NCBI GenBank assembly: GCA_949316495.1
Contig: OX439012.1
Coordinates: 7,284,549 to 7,348,548 of the forward strand
Length of the DNA stretch: 64,000 nt
DNA from: Amphiduros pacificus
Taxonomy: Eukaryota > Annelida > Polychaeta > Phyllodocida > Hesionidae
Direction of reading: 5' to 3'
The notes under the pieces: generated by a model
Database searches by the model: none
Told to the model about the DNA's origin: nothing
Seen by the model: only the letters and a program-made list of their open reading frames with translations
Position numbers and translations under genes: made by a program
Shown: piece by piece, positions 45,348 through 56,944 of the stretch
Layout: every line of letters begins with the position of its first letter
How positions within the stretch are numbered: position 1 is the stretch's first letter

Positions 45348-48326
45348 CTGAAAGGCAAACAAAAATCATATATATTAGTCATTTTGTTTTGGACCAGAGT
45401 CTTTTGACCTCGGAATTCTCGATTTCCAAAGATGTCTTGTAAGCAAAAACAATAAATCATTTTTACGTGAGTACAAATGTAAACGTTCTCACCGCATCCC
45501 CAACAAAATATCCATTTCCACCATTATTCTCCATTAAATTCTCCTCGAGGTTTGATAGAAATATCGGTAACTTTTCCATAAATGATTGGCGAACTCTCTC
45601 CTATTTACATAAAATATATTAAGAGATTATTAGTCTATACAAAGGTGTATAAGATGACCTGTTACGGTGACAAAGGTTTGAATATGAATTAAAAAATAAT
45701 GCCATTGTATCAACACGCCAATTTCAAAATAACCCACGAGACAAAAGTGGAGCGGCCAACATATCAAATCAAAATCAAAATTCCTTTACGACAACACTGA
45801 CTAATAAATATATACCCTTTCTTGTTGGTCTTTTTTCCTTGCCCAGTACATCAAAAATGTTTCTCTGTTAAGATCAAGAGTATAATCAGCTATCATATCT
45901 GCCCTCGCTTCGTCAAAGTCTGTTTTACCCACAAATCCTGAAAAGAATTCAAAATTATCAACCATTGCATGTATTATGGTTGTTGTTCATTCAATCAAAA
46001 TGCATCTCTCATTATTTGTTGATTATTAATTAATCAAACTGATCGCAATTCCTATAAATATTTTTAGTTTGTCTTATTGAATCATGACAACTTAAAATCA
46101 TTTCTTTTGATAATCTTTATAACGTTATTTCCTGAAGATTATGAACACAATGAGCAGAGTTATGTTAACCCACAGGGATTAACCTACTGCATGTTATGGT
46201 TGTATCATTACAAGTGGTAATGAAAATAATAAGTAAAGTGGTAATGAAAATAATAAGAAGTAAAGTGGTTATGAAACTAAGAGTTGACAAGGATTTTGAA
46301 TACAAATAACAAAGTCACAATCACAAATGTTATGACCATAATAAAGTATGGTTCCAACAAAAAGGTTATAAATATAATTAGTAAAGTATAGGTTAAGTCA
46401 CAATGGTTATGAATACCTTAACAAAGGATCAGTCACAAAGGTTATGAATATCTTAAAGAATCAGTCACAAAGGTTATGAATACCTTAAAGAATCAGTCAC
46501 AAAGGTTATGAATACCTGAACAAAGGATCGGTCACAAAGGTTATAAATACCTTAAAGAATCAGTCACAAAGGTTATGAATACCTTAAAGAATCAGTCGCA
46601 AAGGTTGTGAATACCTTAAAGAATCAGTAGCAAAGGTTGTGAGGCAGCCTGAGGTATCCAAACAAATATTTTAGATATGGGCTAGGATAGAATAAGACAA
46701 CTTACCAAGCTTCTTAGCAAGATACCTTGAGATCGCCATACTCTGTGCTATCGCGTGACCATCCACATACAACACAGGTACCTTCTTAAACTTGAAGGCT
46801 GGGGGAGGAAACATTAAAAAGATTATTTTTTGTTATTGAAATAAAAATGGGCTAATGGCCTTAGAGTTATGTTGGTTTTTTGCTTTTTTTGTAATTTTCT
46901 GTAAGTGTAATGTTTGGGAACATTTGCCTGCAAATTTATATCAATTAAATCCTTTCCCAGAACAGCATTAAGCAAATAATAAATTCGGCCATTCAAAATG
47001 TACATAACATATTTAATGTGTTATCTCGATTGTTATTGACTCATATTTGTTAGATTATTAAAAATGGCGACCTCCTTGACAACTCGGTGATAGCTTTTTT
47101 GTATTTTTTGCAATTTCTCATAATTGCAGAAACTATGCTAAGGCACAAAGATATAACTATAATTCACTGGGGGAATATTATTTTACCTCATTGTGCTGAG
47201 TACAACTGACAACAAAGTTGAACTCAGTTTATCAATTGACTGCCCATGTCTATCACACCATTTGACGTCGTTAGCACATTAATATATCAAAACCTGGTGT
47301 GAAAATCAGAACCACAGCTCTGTCGTCCGCAGTTTGTTGTCGTCAGCTGTAGCTAGTATTGGGGAAGACTATCTTTCTTCGCTTGTTTTTATTTTTTGTT
47401 GCAAAATACCAAATAGCATGTAGTTGAAACTTTTTTAGTGAAGGCACAACCTGTCAAGGTCCATTTCATCACCTCTAGTGAATAATACAAACATCATTGA
47501 ACATAGGTAATTAGCATCAAAGTTTGATATGCTTCTTAAAAGAAAAAAAAGAAAAAAGAAAAAAAAAGGAAGAAAGAAAAAATTATTGCATGGACACATT
47601 CTAAATTTAAATTTATCAGTTAATTTTGTCAGTATGACACATGACAAGAAGTTCGACAAGCTCTTTTTGTGGATAACAAAACTCTGTGTCAATTATTTAT
47701 ATAATGGCAACATCAATGATAATCATCAACATCAATGACTCCTAATCTCATATCAGTGGTGCACTTTGGGGTCCTGCATTGCAGTTATGATTTCACATGT
47801 CATAACGTACCTGATAAAGATATCAACTATAAAATTATATTACCTTCATGACCAATTTACCGGAATTTTAAAATCCAGGATTTAATATGAAAATGGTGAG
47901 ATCTATATGAGTGGAAACCTGTTCATTATACAAGCACCACCTCAATATTTCTCTGGTCGTTTTGGGGGGGGATTTCAATTATATCTCTACTAGCATATTC
48001 GAATCTATTCGTATCTATTCTAATATAATATTTTTCATTCTAACTTATTCTGTTCTATTCCTATCTGTACTTATCTACTCTAATTCAATATATTTCAAAT
48101 TCAATATATTTCTTATAGGTAACTGTTTTTGACATGTCATAAAGGACATTAAACATAAGATTTATTGATTTTTAACACTTACACGGTTTCAGTTCCAGAA
48201 ACTGTTCAGGAGAAAGCCTGACATCTTCAAACTCCACCCCTGCCAGCAATAACAGCATACGAGGAATTTCTGCTATTCCCTGTTCATCAAAGTAGACCAG
48301 TTTATATGTTGGCATTGTGGTAGAAT
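45180..48326 (-). CDS. sigma-class glutathione S-transferase (prostaglandin D synthase-like), complete
   Basis: Five minus-strand exons (48315-48183, 46798-46706, 45937-45816, 45600-45493, 45347-45180) join in frame to 207 codons and TAA, the usual length for this cytosolic enzyme family. The N-terminal thioredoxin-like domain starts MPTYKLVYFDEQGIAEIPRM, with Tyr8 as the expected glutathione-activating residue. The cis-proline loop is KKVPVLYVDG (Pro52), and the Gln63-Ser64 pair that holds the glutathione gamma-glutamyl group is in AIAQSMAISRYLA. The helical C-terminal domain carries the LTWADVAF capping box (153-160). The family conjugates glutathione to electrophiles or isomerises prostaglandin H2. 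Unusually, the common GRAE motif reads GIAE, so the Arg near the glutathione site is replaced by Ile14. An acceptor (atattgcag) 12 bases before the ATG implies a 5' UTR exon upstream. The intron between exons 2 and 3 holds a minisatellite. Confidence 0.95.
45493..45600 (-). CDS. GST exon, helical domain
   Basis: The acceptor atgtaaatag precedes GAGAGAGTTCG and the donor is GATGCG then GTGAGAAC. It codes 36 residues, including LPIFLSNLEENLMENNGGNG and YFVGDA, in phase 0-0. Confidence 0.93.
45816..45937 (-). CDS. GST exon, start of helical domain
   Basis: The acceptor ttcttttcag precedes GATTTGTGGG and the donor is GAAAGG then GTATATAT. It codes FVGKTDFDEARADMIADYTL and on to KKDQQER, ending in phase 0. 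Confidence 0.92.
46385..46640. repeat. 32-bp minisatellite in a GST intron
   Basis: About eight units of aatcagtcacaaaggttatg followed by aataccttaaag lie in the intron between exons 2 and 3. Two units carry extra bases (caaaggatc). Confidence 0.88.
46706..46798 (-). CDS. GST exon, cis-Pro loop and SNAIL-like segment
   Basis: The acceptor tttcctcccccag precedes CCTTCAAG and the donor is GCTTG then GTAAGTTG; phases are 1 and 1. It codes FKFKKVPVLYVDGHAIAQSM and on to KKLG. Confidence 0.95.
47205..47356. mobile_element. short MITE, copy with 57757-57972
   Basis: This block shares agtttatcaattg, tctatcacaccatttgac and ccacagctctgtcg with the longer copy at 57757-57972. Its right end (gcagtttgttgtcgtcagc) is an inverted relative of its left end. 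It lies in the first coding intron of the GST gene. Confidence 0.65.
47541..47582. repeat. A/G-rich simple tract
   Basis: About 40 bp of A runs broken by single G, on one strand, in the GST intron. No other content is seen. Confidence 0.9.
48183..48326 (-). CDS. GST exon with start codon
   Basis: The ATG is at 48315-48313, after 11 bases of 5' UTR that follow an acceptor at 48327-48328. It codes residues 1-44 and ends with donor ACCGT then GTAAGTG in phase 1. The second reading-frame Met upstream lies in the intron and is not used. Confidence 0.93.
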
Positions 48327-48757
48327 CTGCAATATTGAAATGACCTGAAATAACCAAGAACTAGGGCCGTTTAGGTATTCAAAAAGTTTGATATACAGTA
48401 ACACTCTAAACGTGTTCAAATTATATTATAAATACACTAATAGATAATTACCAAAGTCTTGAGCTGTTATGATGGTGTGCCACACATTCAAAGAGCTGAA
48501 CCTGATAGGGTAGATAGTGGTGTAACAAACAGATAAAACTGTCAGTATGTCGTATACCAAGTGTTTGGTCTTTGACCCTCTTTCAGAGTGACTGCCTTCT
48601 GACCCAAGTAGAGACACAATTCTCCTCCTAGACTATGCAGACCAAATCTATATTAGGACTATCAAGGAGCTCTCGTTGTGCAGCGGGCGAATAATGTCAC
48701 TGTTTTTTAGGGGATTGCTCTGATTGATTGACATAAATATAGAACAGGGAAACCTAC
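48327..48757. other. region upstream of the first coding GST exon
   Basis: The GST 5' UTR exon and promoter should lie in or beyond this stretch, but I could not place a donor with confidence. A short GC-richer patch occurs near 48570-48640. Confidence 0.3.
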
Positions 48758-49857
48758 GAAGCTCTGGAGGTATCATTCGTGCCTCGCACTTCGCTTTTTA
48801 AGTTTCGCTATATTCGTACTTCTACTTCGCCATATTCGCATTTCTACTTCGCTGTATTCGCACTTCTACTTTGCTTTTTCGCACTTCTACTTCGCTATTT
48901 TCGCATTTCTACTTTGTTATTTTCGGCCTTCGTCTTCTAATCTTCTCCCTTCGCCTTTAGCAAACTTTATATACTCCAGTAAGCTGCTCATTATGAAGCT
49001 CTGGAGGTATCATTCGTGCTTCGTACATCGCCTCTAACTTAGCGCTTCTACTTCGCTACCTTCGCCTTTCTTATCTTCGCACTTCATATTCAAGTAGCCA
49101 ATCAGTGAGCAGCTTACTGTAGTATATAAAGTTTGCTAAAGGCGAAGGGAGAAGATTAGAAGACGAAGGCCGAAAATAACAAAGTAGAAATGCGAAAATT
49201 ATGAAGCTCTGGAGGTATCATTCGTGCTTCGTACATCGCCTCTAACTTAGCCCTTCTACTTCGCTATTTTCGCCCTTCTACTTCTCTATCTTCGCCTTTC
49301 TTATCTTCGCACTTCATGTTCAAGTAGCCAATCAGTGAGCAGCTTACTGTAGCATATAAAGTTTGCTAAAGGCGAAGGGAGAAGATTAGAAGACGAAGGC
49401 CGAAAATAACAAAGTAGAAATGCGAAAATAGCGAAGTAGAAGGGCGAAAAAGCAAAGTGGAAATGCGAAAACAGCAAAGTAGAAATGCGAATATTGCGAA
49501 GTAGAAGTACGAATATAGCGAAGCTTGAAAAGCGAAGTGCGAGGCACGAATGATACCTCCAGAGCTTCATAGAAAATAGCGAAGTAGAAGAGCGATAAAG
49601 CAAAGTGGAAATGCGAATACAGCGAAGTAGAAATGCGAATATGGCGAAGTAGAAGTACGAATATAGCGAAACTTAAAAAGCGAAGTGCGAGGCACGAATG
49701 ATACCTCCAGAGCTTCATAGCTCATTGATTGGCTACTTGGCAGCGAAGATAACAAAGGCAAAGGGCGAAGATAGCGAAGTAGAAGGGCGAAAATAGCGAA
49801 GTAGAAGGGCGAAGTTAGGGGCGAAGTACGAAGCACGAATGATACCTCCAGAGCTTC
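48758..49857. mobile_element. nested foldback MITE cluster
   Basis: The terminal word GAAGCTCTGGAGGTATCATT occurs three times forward (48758, 48995, 49203) and three times inverted (ending 49568, 49716, 49857). The interior consists of 20-30-bp words of the type cttctacttcgctatattcg, again forward on the left and inverted on the right. Two longer inverted segments (caaactttatatactccagt against a revised copy near 49125 and 49355) also pair. The outer ends are flanked by AAACCTA and AAACCCTA, a possible 7-8-bp target duplication. This is best explained as several copies of one small inverted-repeat element inserted into each other. Long minus-strand frames are artefacts. Confidence 0.8.
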
Positions 49858-50164
49858 ATAGAAACCCTAAACAACAACCACATATTTCCAGTGATGTGTG
49901 ACCGGAGTTCCAGGCACGGCATACGGGCACCTGCGAGCGTGCGGGAAAATATTTCACAGTTCACAGTTCACAGTTCATTTTTCAATTTTTTTTCAGAAAA
50001 TATGACTATGCGTTACATTTTAATTAAAAAACATATGACGCAATGCTTCAATTCTTTTCAAATTTTCAGGGATTACTACCAGGGGATATATATATTGCCA
50101 CAAAAAATCCCAATGCAAAAAATATAATTTAAAGGTGCAAAAAAAATGTTGAAATTGGACTTTG

Positions 50165-52284
50165 AAAAAAAAACCAATATTATATATTCTACAGTTAAAA
50201 ATAATTATGAGAGCTGTTTCAATGGTGGTGTCCTTTATAGGGATTCATCTATAGGGTCCATAGTATCTTCCAGAATTTTTCACTAATTGAGCAATTTTTT
50301 AAGGGGTTGAATTAGGAGGTCAAACATTACAAAAAATGAAAAAAATCTGTTTTTTTACACAACGATTTTTTTATATGAGGGTCATTTCAATGTTATTTTT
50401 CTTTTTAGGGAACCATCTATAGGGTACCAAGTACCTCCCTGAATTTTTCACTAATTGAGCAATTTTTTTAAGGGGTTGAATTAAGAGGTCAAACTTGGAA
50501 AAAAATGAAAAACTCTCATAATTTTAATGGTTTTTTGCACAACGATTTTTTATATGAGGGTCATTTCAATGTTGTTTTCCTTTTGAGGGAACCATCTATA
50601 GGGTACCAAGTACCTCCCTGAATTTTTCACTAATTGAGCAATTTTTTTAAGGTGTTGAATTAGGAGGTCAAACTTGGTAAAAATGAAAACTCTCATAATT
50701 TTAATGGTTTTTTATACCACGATTTATTTATATGAGGGTCATTTCAATGTTGTTTTCCATTTCAGGGAACCATCTATAGGGTACCAAATACCTCCCTGAA
50801 TTTTTCACTAATTGAGCAATTTTTTTAAGGGGTTGAATTAGGAGGTCAAACTTGGAAAAAAATGAAAAACTCTCCTGATTTTAATGGTTTTTTGCACAAC
50901 GATTTTTTTTATATGAGGGTCATTTCAATGTTGTTTTCCTTTTCAGGGAACCATCTATAGGGTACCAAGTGCCTCCCTGAATTTTTCACTAATTGAGCAA
51001 TTTTTTTAAGGGGTTGAATTAGGAAGTCAAACCTGGAAAAAGATGAAAAAAATCTGTTTTTTTGGACAACGATTTTATTTATATGAGGGTCATTTCAATA
51101 TGGTTTTCCTTTTCAGGGAACCATCTATAGGGTCCCAAATACCTCCCTGAATTTTTCACTAATTGAGCAATTTTTTTAAGGGGTTATATTAGGAGGTCAA
51201 ACTTGGAAAAAAATTAAAAACTTTCATGATTTTAATGGATTTTTGCACAACGATTTTTTTATATGAGGGTCATTTCAATATGGTTTTCCTTTTCAGGGAA
51301 CCATCTATAGGGTACGAAATACCTCCCTGAATTTTTCATTAATTGAGCAATTTTTTTAAGGGGTTGAATTAGGAGGTCAAACTTGGAAAAAAAAGAAAAA
51401 TTCTGCTGATTTTAATGGTTTTTTGCACAACGATTTTTTTATATGAGGGTCATTTCAATGTGGTTTTTCTTTTCAGGGAACCATCTATAGGGTACCAAGT
51501 ACCTCCCTCATTTTTTCACTAATTGAGCAATTTTTTTAAGGGGTTGAATTAGGAGGTCAAACTTGGAAAAAAATGAAAAATTCTCATGATTTTAATTGAA
51601 TTTTGGACAACTATTTTTTTATATGAGGGTCATTTCAATGTGGTTTTCCTTTTCAGGGAACCATCTATCGGGTACCAAGTACCTCCCTGAATTTTTCTCT
51701 AATTGAGCAATTTTTTAAAGGGATGAATTAGGAGGTCAAACTTGGAAAAAAAAGAAAAATTCTGCTGATTTTAATGGTTTTTTGCACAACGATTTTTTTA
51801 TATGAGGGTCATTTCAATGTGGTTTTCCTTTTCAGGGAACCATGTATAGGGTACCAAGTACCTCCCTCATTTTTTCACTAATTGAGCAATTTTTTTAAGG
51901 GGTTGAATTAGGAGGTCAAACTTGGAAAAAAATGAAAAATTCTCATGATTTTAATTGAATTTTGGACAACTATTTTTTTATATGAGGGTCATTTCAATGT
52001 GGTTTTCCTTTTCAGGGAACCATCTAAAGGGTACCAAGTTCCTCCCTGAATTTTTCACTAATTGAGCAATTTTTTTAAGGGGTTGAATTAGGAGGTCAAA
52101 CCTGGAAAAAAATGAAAAAAATCTGTTTTTTTGGACAACGATTTTTTTATATGAGGGTCATTTCAATATGGTTTTCCTTTTCAGGGAACCATGTATAGGG
52201 TACCAAGTACCTCCCTGAATTTATTACTAATTGAGCAATTTTTTTAAGGGGTTGAATTAGGAAGTCAAACCTGGAAAAAAAGTC
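50165..52284 (+). repeat. left arm: about 12 forward 180-bp units
   Basis: Each unit contains atatgagggtcatttcaatg, ttttccttttcagggaacc, atctatagggtaccaagtac, cctccctgaatttttcac and aggggttgaattaggaggtc. Period is about 170-181 bp. Every unit has a pyrimidine tract followed by CAG, which looks like a 3' splice site on this strand. Confidence 0.93.
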
Positions 52285-53544
52285 TGTTCGTCAGATTTAT
52301 TCTCCTCATAAACAGGGTAAATCTGGGCAAGATATCATATTTTCCGAGGAACAATTCTAACTATTTTCAAGAAGGCTGAAATCTTTTTTTCATTTCTGTT
52401 TGGCTTTTAAAACAAAATGTCACTCAATTTTCAAGGACACCGCCATGTTGAATAACATCGCAGATGAGAATTAAGATACCAATGAGAGTTCAACATGATT
52501 TGAATACATAGCATCCATTTTGATGGGTTGAAATTATCATCTGCTTAAGTGGGTTATAGGCTCTATTCCATCTTTAGTGAAGCAATTTGCAGGCATTTCC
52601 ACACACATTTTAAATAAACAATGGTCAGGGTCACTCTGAGGTCATTTTGGTGTATGGTATTAGTAGAAACCAAGATTATTCAAGTCACAAAATGTAATTT
52701 TGCCTGTTTTTATTCATCAGCAGCCTTTGGGAATGTTATGTATAGCACTAATTTTATTTTTGTGATGTTCTATTCTATTATTTTCTGTGTTACCCTGAAA
52801 TGGTTCCAAATCATCTTAAATTTTTAACATTAATATGTACATTGCTATAACCTATTTTTAAGGATTTCAAGATTTTGTACTCTTGCCCTGATAATCACCT
52901 TAAACTTGAATCAACAGTGTTCTATAACAGTGCCTCACTGGAAATTCTGATAGAAATTAGTTTCATTTCTATGTTATAATTTAGGAATTTACAAATTGTA
53001 TATTACTAGTCACAAGCAATTTGATGTTAATAATTGCATCATTGCTTTATATTTATATAGTGTTTTCAAAGCGATTGCATGTATCATATTTAACTGAGTT
53101 TAGACAAAAATACTCAATGTGTCAGTCTAACATCTTATTCTATAAAACAAAACATAATGATTTTTATGTCAATATCTATCGTTTCACCAAAAAATATTAC
53201 TAGTCGATATTTCATTTTTGGTATTTGTGTATTTGGTAAAAAATTCAGATTTATTTGAATAAAGCTTATACATCACCATTATTATCATCAACATACTTAT
53301 TATTTTACTTTATGCTCTTTAGATTCTTTTTAGCATGTTTTATTGAAAGGCACACTACACTCAACATTAAGGATTAAGCATTCAATATAATATGATGAGG
53401 TTGCAGTTATCAAAATTTGTAAACTACCATCACAAATATAGAAGATTTTAAAACTATACTTTGTTTCCAATATTTGGACTCTTATTTCAAAACATTTTAG
53501 AAAATGGATTTGTGCAACAAATCATTAAAATTTTCATTGTTTAA
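52285..53544. other. unique centre of the foldback element
   Basis: About 1.26 kb with no match to the arms and no recognisable protein. The largest frames are 60-68 codons on the plus strand (52621-52827, 53021-53203), both hydrophobic and of doubtful meaning. If the element ever carried a gene it is no longer recognisable. Confidence 0.5.
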
Positions 53545-56465
53545 AATGTTTGACCTCCTAATTCAACCCCTTAAAATTGCTCAATTAGTGAAAAATTAAG
53601 GGAGGTACTTGGTACCCTATAGATGGTTCCCTGAAAAGGAAAACAACATTGAAATGACCCTCATATAAAATATTCGTTGTGCAAAAAACCATTAAAATCA
53701 TGAGAATTTTTCATTTTTTTTCAAGTTTGACCTCCTAATTCAACCCCTTAAAAAATTGCTCAATTAGTGAAAAATTCAGGGAGGTACTTGGTACCCGATA
53801 GATGGTTCCCTGAAAAGGAAAACCATATTGAAATGACCCTCATATAAAAAAATTGTTGTCCAAAAAAACAGATTTTTTTCATTTTTTTCCAGGTTTAACC
53901 TCCTAATTCAACCCCTTAAAAAAATTGCTCAATTAGTGAAAAATTCAGGGAGGTATGGTTCCCTGAAAAGGAAAACAACATTGAAATGACCCTCATATCA
54001 AAAAATCGTTGTCCAAAAAAGCAGATTTTTTTCATTTTTTTCCAGGTTTGACCTCCTAATTCAACCCCTTAAAAAAATTGCTCAATTAGTGAAAAATTCA
54101 GGGAGGTACTTGGTACCCGATAGATGGTTCCCTGAAAAGGAAAACCATATTGAAATGACCCTCATATAAAAAAATTGTTGTCCAAAAAAACAGATTTTTT
54201 TCATTTTTTTCCAGGTTTAACCTCCTAATTCAACCCCTTAAAAAAATTGCTCAATTAGTGAAAAATTCAGGGAGGTATGGTTCCCTGAAAAGGAAAACAA
54301 CATTAAAATGACCCTCATATCAAAAAATCGTTGTCCAAAAAAGCAGATTTTTTTCATTTTTTTCCAGGTTTGACCTCCTAATTCAACCCCTTAAAAAAAT
54401 TGCTCAATTAGTGAAAAATTCAGGGAGGTACTTGGTACCCGATAGATGGTTCCCTGAAAAGGAAAACCATATTGAAATGACCCTCATATAAAAAAATTGT
54501 TGTGCAAAAATCCATTAAAATCATGAGAATTTTTCATTTTTTTCCAAGTTTGACCTCCTAGTTCAACCCCTTAAAAAAATTGCTCAATTAGTGAAAAATT
54601 CAGGGAGGAATTTGGGACCCTATAGATGCTTCCCTGAAAAGGAAAACCATATTGAAATGACCCTCATATAAAAAAATCGTTGTGCAAAAATCCATTAAAA
54701 TCATGAAAGTTTTTCATTTTTTTCCAAGTTTGACCTCCTAATTCAACCCCTTAAAGAAATTGCTCAATTAGTGAAAAATTCAGGGAGGTATTTGGTACCA
54801 TATAGATGGTTCCCTGAAAAGGAAAACCATATTGAAATGAACCTCATATAAAATAATCGTTGTGCAAAAATCCATTAAAATTATGAAAGTTTTTCATTTT
54901 TTTCCAAGTTTGACCTCCTAATTCAACCCCTTAAAAAAATTGCTCAATTAGTGAAAAATTCAGGGAGGTATTAGGTACCCTATAGATGGTTCCCTGAAAA
55001 GGAAAACCATATTGAAATGACCCTCATATAAAAAAATCGTTGTGCAAAAAACCATTAAAATCAGGAGAGTTTTTCATTTTTTTCCAAGTTTGACCTCCTA
55101 ATTCAACCCCTTAAAAAAATTGCTCAATTAGTGAAAAATTCAGGGAGGTATTTGGTACCCTATAGATGGTTCCCTGAAAAGGAAAACCATATTGAAATGA
55201 CCCTCATATAAAAAAATCTTTGACCAAAAAAACAGATTTTTTTCATTTTTTTCCAGGTTTGACCTCCTAATTCAACCCATTAAAAATATTGCTCAATTAG
55301 TGAAAAATTCAGGGAGGTACTTGGTACCATATAGATGGTTCCCTGAAAAGGAAAACAACATTGAAATGACCCTCATATAAAAAAATCGTTGTGCAAAAAA
55401 CCATTAAAATCAGCAGAATTTTTCTTTTTTTTCCAAGTTTGACCTCCTAATTCATCCCTTTAAAAAAATTGCTCAATTAGAGAAAAATTCAGGGAGGTAC
55501 TTGGTACCCGATAGATGGTTCCCTGAAAAGGAAAACAACATTGAAATGACCCTCATATAAAACAATCGTTGTCCAAAAAAACAGATTTTTTTCATTTTTT
55601 TCCAGGTTTGACCTCCTAATTCAACCCCTTAAAAAAATTGCTCAATTAGTGAAAAATTCAGGGAGGTATTTGGTACCCTATAGATGGTTCCCTGAAATGG
55701 AAAACAACATTGAAATGACCCTCATATAAAAAAATCGTGGTATAAAAAACCATTAAAATTATGAGAGTTTTCATTTTTACCAAGTTTGACCTCCTAATTC
55801 AACACCTTAAAAAAATTGCTCAATTAGTGAAAAATTCAGGGAGGTACTTGGTACCCTATAGATGGTTCCCTCAAAAGGAAAACAACATTGAAATGACCCT
55901 CATATCAAAAAATCGTTGTGCAAAAAACCATTAAAATTATGAGAGTTTTTCATTTTTTTCCAAGTTTGACCTCTTAATTCAACCCCTTAAAAAAATTGCT
56001 CAATTAGTGAAAAATTCAGGGAGGTACTTGGTACCCTATAGATGGTTCCCTAAAAAGGAAAACAACATTGAAATGACCCTCATATAAAAAAATCGTTGTG
56101 TAAAAAAACTGATTTTTTTCATTTTTTGTAATGTTTGACCTCCTAATTCAACCCCTTAAAAAAATTGCTCAATTAGTGAAAAATTCAGGGAGGTACTTGG
56201 TACCCTATAGATGGTTCCCTGAAAAGGAAAACCACATTGAAATGACCCTCATATAAAAAAATCGTTGTGTAAAAAAACTGATTTTTTTCATTTTTTGTAA
56301 TGTTTGACCTCCTAATTCAACCCCTTAAAAAAATTGCTGAATTAGTGAAAAATTCTGGAAGATACTATGGACCCTATAGATGAATCCCTATAAAGGACAC
56401 CACCATTGAAACAGCTCTCATAATTATTTTTAACTGTAGAATATATAATATTGGTTTTTTTTTCA
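53545..56465 (-). repeat. right arm: about 17 inverted 180-bp units
   Basis: These are reverse complements of the left-arm unit (gacctcctaattcaacccct, gaaaaattcagggaggtact, ttccctgaaaaggaaaac, attgaaatgaccctcatat). Some neighbouring units repeat as pairs; for example a unit lacking the tacttggtacc part appears at 53945 and again near 54270, so blocks of two or more units were copied together. Confidence 0.93.
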
Positions 56466-56944
56466 AAGTCCAATTTCAACATTTTCTTTTGCACCTTTAA
56501 ATTATTTTTTTTGCATTGGGACTTTTTGTGGCAATATATATATCCCCTGGTAGTAATCCCTGAAAATTTGAAAAGAATTGAAGCATTGCGTCATATGTTT
56601 TTTAATTAAAATGTAACGCAAAGTCATATTTTCTGAAAAAAATTTGAAAAATGAACTGTGAACTGTGAACTGTGAAATATTTTCCCGCACGTCCATATAT
56701 GGACATTTTATTAGTGTCTAATTCTACTCCAGAGAAAAGAAAACCTGAATACAACACCCAAGAAATCTAAAGTGACAAATTTATCACAAATATCTTATTG
56801 ATTGAACTGCCTCTCATAAAATCAGAGAAAATATGTTCAAATCATTTTTACCAAAAAAAGTTGACACATAAAATTTCAATTAAACTCGTGTTCATAGATA
56901 TACATAGATATACATAGATATGAATTAATTCTGTCCATTAATAA

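Larger units (their letters stand above)
49938..56693. mobile_element. giant foldback element with tandem-repeat arms
   Basis: The two ends are inverted copies starting CGTGCGGGAAAATATTTC, each followed by three 9-bp acagttcac repeats and a conserved 200-bp segment (to about 50165 on the left and from about 56465 on the right). Inside, each arm is a tandem array of a unit near 180 bp, forward on the left (50165-52280, about 12 units) and inverted on the right (53545-56465, about 17 units). They flank a unique 1.25-kb centre. The design matches foldback (FB-type) transposons, whose inverted repeats contain tandem subrepeats. I could not find a clear target duplication and no transposase is visible, so mobility is inferred from form. 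Confidence 0.75.

Noticed and set aside
49301-49836. overlapping minus-strand frames of 89-110 codons rich in Phe and Ser
   Set aside because: They arise from the short words of the nested MITE cluster.
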